64,000 bases of DNA from Aurelia coerulea. Lineage: Eukaryota > Cnidaria > Scyphozoa > Semaeostomeae > Ulmaridae. The translations under genes and the position numbers were made by a program. This document shows positions 63,656-64,000 of the stretch, piece by piece. Location: NCBI GenBank assembly GCA_039566865.1, contig CM076945.1, positions 7,057,501 to 7,121,500 of the forward strand, in the 5' to 3' direction. The notes under the pieces are model-generated. The model ran no database searches, had not been told where the DNA came from, and worked only from the letters and a program-made list of their open reading frames with translations. Each line of letters begins with the position of its first letter. Position 1 is the stretch's first letter.

Positions 63656-64000
63656 TATATATGCAAATGACGTTCTCGAGAACTTCGGGCCTAAATGAAA
63701 ACATTTACTACTCAGCTTCTGAATCAAATGAATAAAATCCGCCTTGCTGATCTGTAGATTTATCCTCCTTCTTTCGCTATAAACTCCTGACTTCTATCAA
63801 AACCGCCTTTCGCGTGCACAAGACAACAGTTTGCCCTACTGATTTCAGGGCAACTTTTTAGCTTTGTTTATTTTGAATTATTAGTTGAAAGAATTTCCTT
63901 TGTCTGCAGTTGCTAATCGCTTTGAATTTCGGTGTCAATCGAAAGCCTCTGAAGTGTTACAGAAGCTGTCCTTGCTTCTCTTGTCTAGCAAGGGTGAATA
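63656..64000 (+). repeat. Another copy of the TTTGAATTA-TTGAAAGAATTTC repeat
   Basis: 63700-63760 resembles 42685-42740, and 63855-63985 resembles 42880-43000 (GAATTTCCTTTGTCTG then TCGCTTTGAAT). It probably continues past the window edge. Confidence 0.6.

Overview
The window is eukaryotic, non-coding-rich DNA from an animal genome, most likely a marine invertebrate and probably a cnidarian. The reasons are spliced calcium-binding EGF-type exons, a BEL/Pao LTR retrotransposon, RTE-like and other non-LTR retrotransposons, a hAT transposase of the TTF/ZMYM1-like type, and a very dense load of short inverted-repeat DNA elements. The phylum is an inference from repeat content. No bacterial operons, rRNA or intact tRNA genes were seen. 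Nearly every base that can be explained is mobile-element DNA. Host coding sequence is limited to two EGF-like exons on the minus strand (near 1.0-1.27 kb and 12.37-12.48 kb) and a possible 3'-terminal exon at 40.8 kb.

Layout. 1-12.5 kb: two minus-strand EGF exons separated by about 11 kb of apparent intron, which holds a TA-flanked element with kilobase inverted arms (1834-12327). That element was itself split by a young BEL/Pao element (3201-9480) with apparently identical 364-bp LTRs. 13-19 kb: a tRNA-derived SINE, an ACAAGG-motif element and a foldback element. 19.4-24.5 kb: a hAT-like non-autonomous element with a nested insertion, then a 3.6-kb element with 281-bp inverted termini and a 9-bp target duplication (Mutator-like signature) that carries an RTE retrotransposon. 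24.7-35 kb: a mosaic of small TIR elements, several in recognisable families whose target-site duplication (TSD) length is constant from copy to copy, plus a truncated CR1/L2-like LINE. 37-47 kb: more TIR elements, LINE remains, a GAT/ATG microsatellite and SINE copies. 47.97-56.47 kb: an 8.5-kb hAT transposon. 56.7-63.7 kb: Russian-doll nesting in which a TA element is split by a 5.6-kb foldback element, which is split by a LINE.

The most notable system is the 8.5-kb hAT element. It has 14-bp terminal repeats and a 5-bp TSD (AAGGG). Its two-exon minus-strand gene joins in phase and predicts about 1,143 residues: an N-terminal OTU-type cysteine-protease-like domain (DGNC motif and a distal NH motif) fused to a TTF zinc finger and hAT transposase. 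The element also has a run of five hairpins near one end, four copies of a 16-bp motif near the other, and a 97-bp minisatellite with a three-unit higher-order pattern starting a few bases past the stop codon.

A second theme is a set of small elements capped by CCCGGGGGG-type termini. Four copies have well-supported 8-bp TSDs and most have an internal motif near GGGTA(N)TTTTT. A third is a roughly 145-bp family with TCGAGGGG termini and 6-bp TSDs in three copies. All boundaries were read by eye; no alignment or database search was run.
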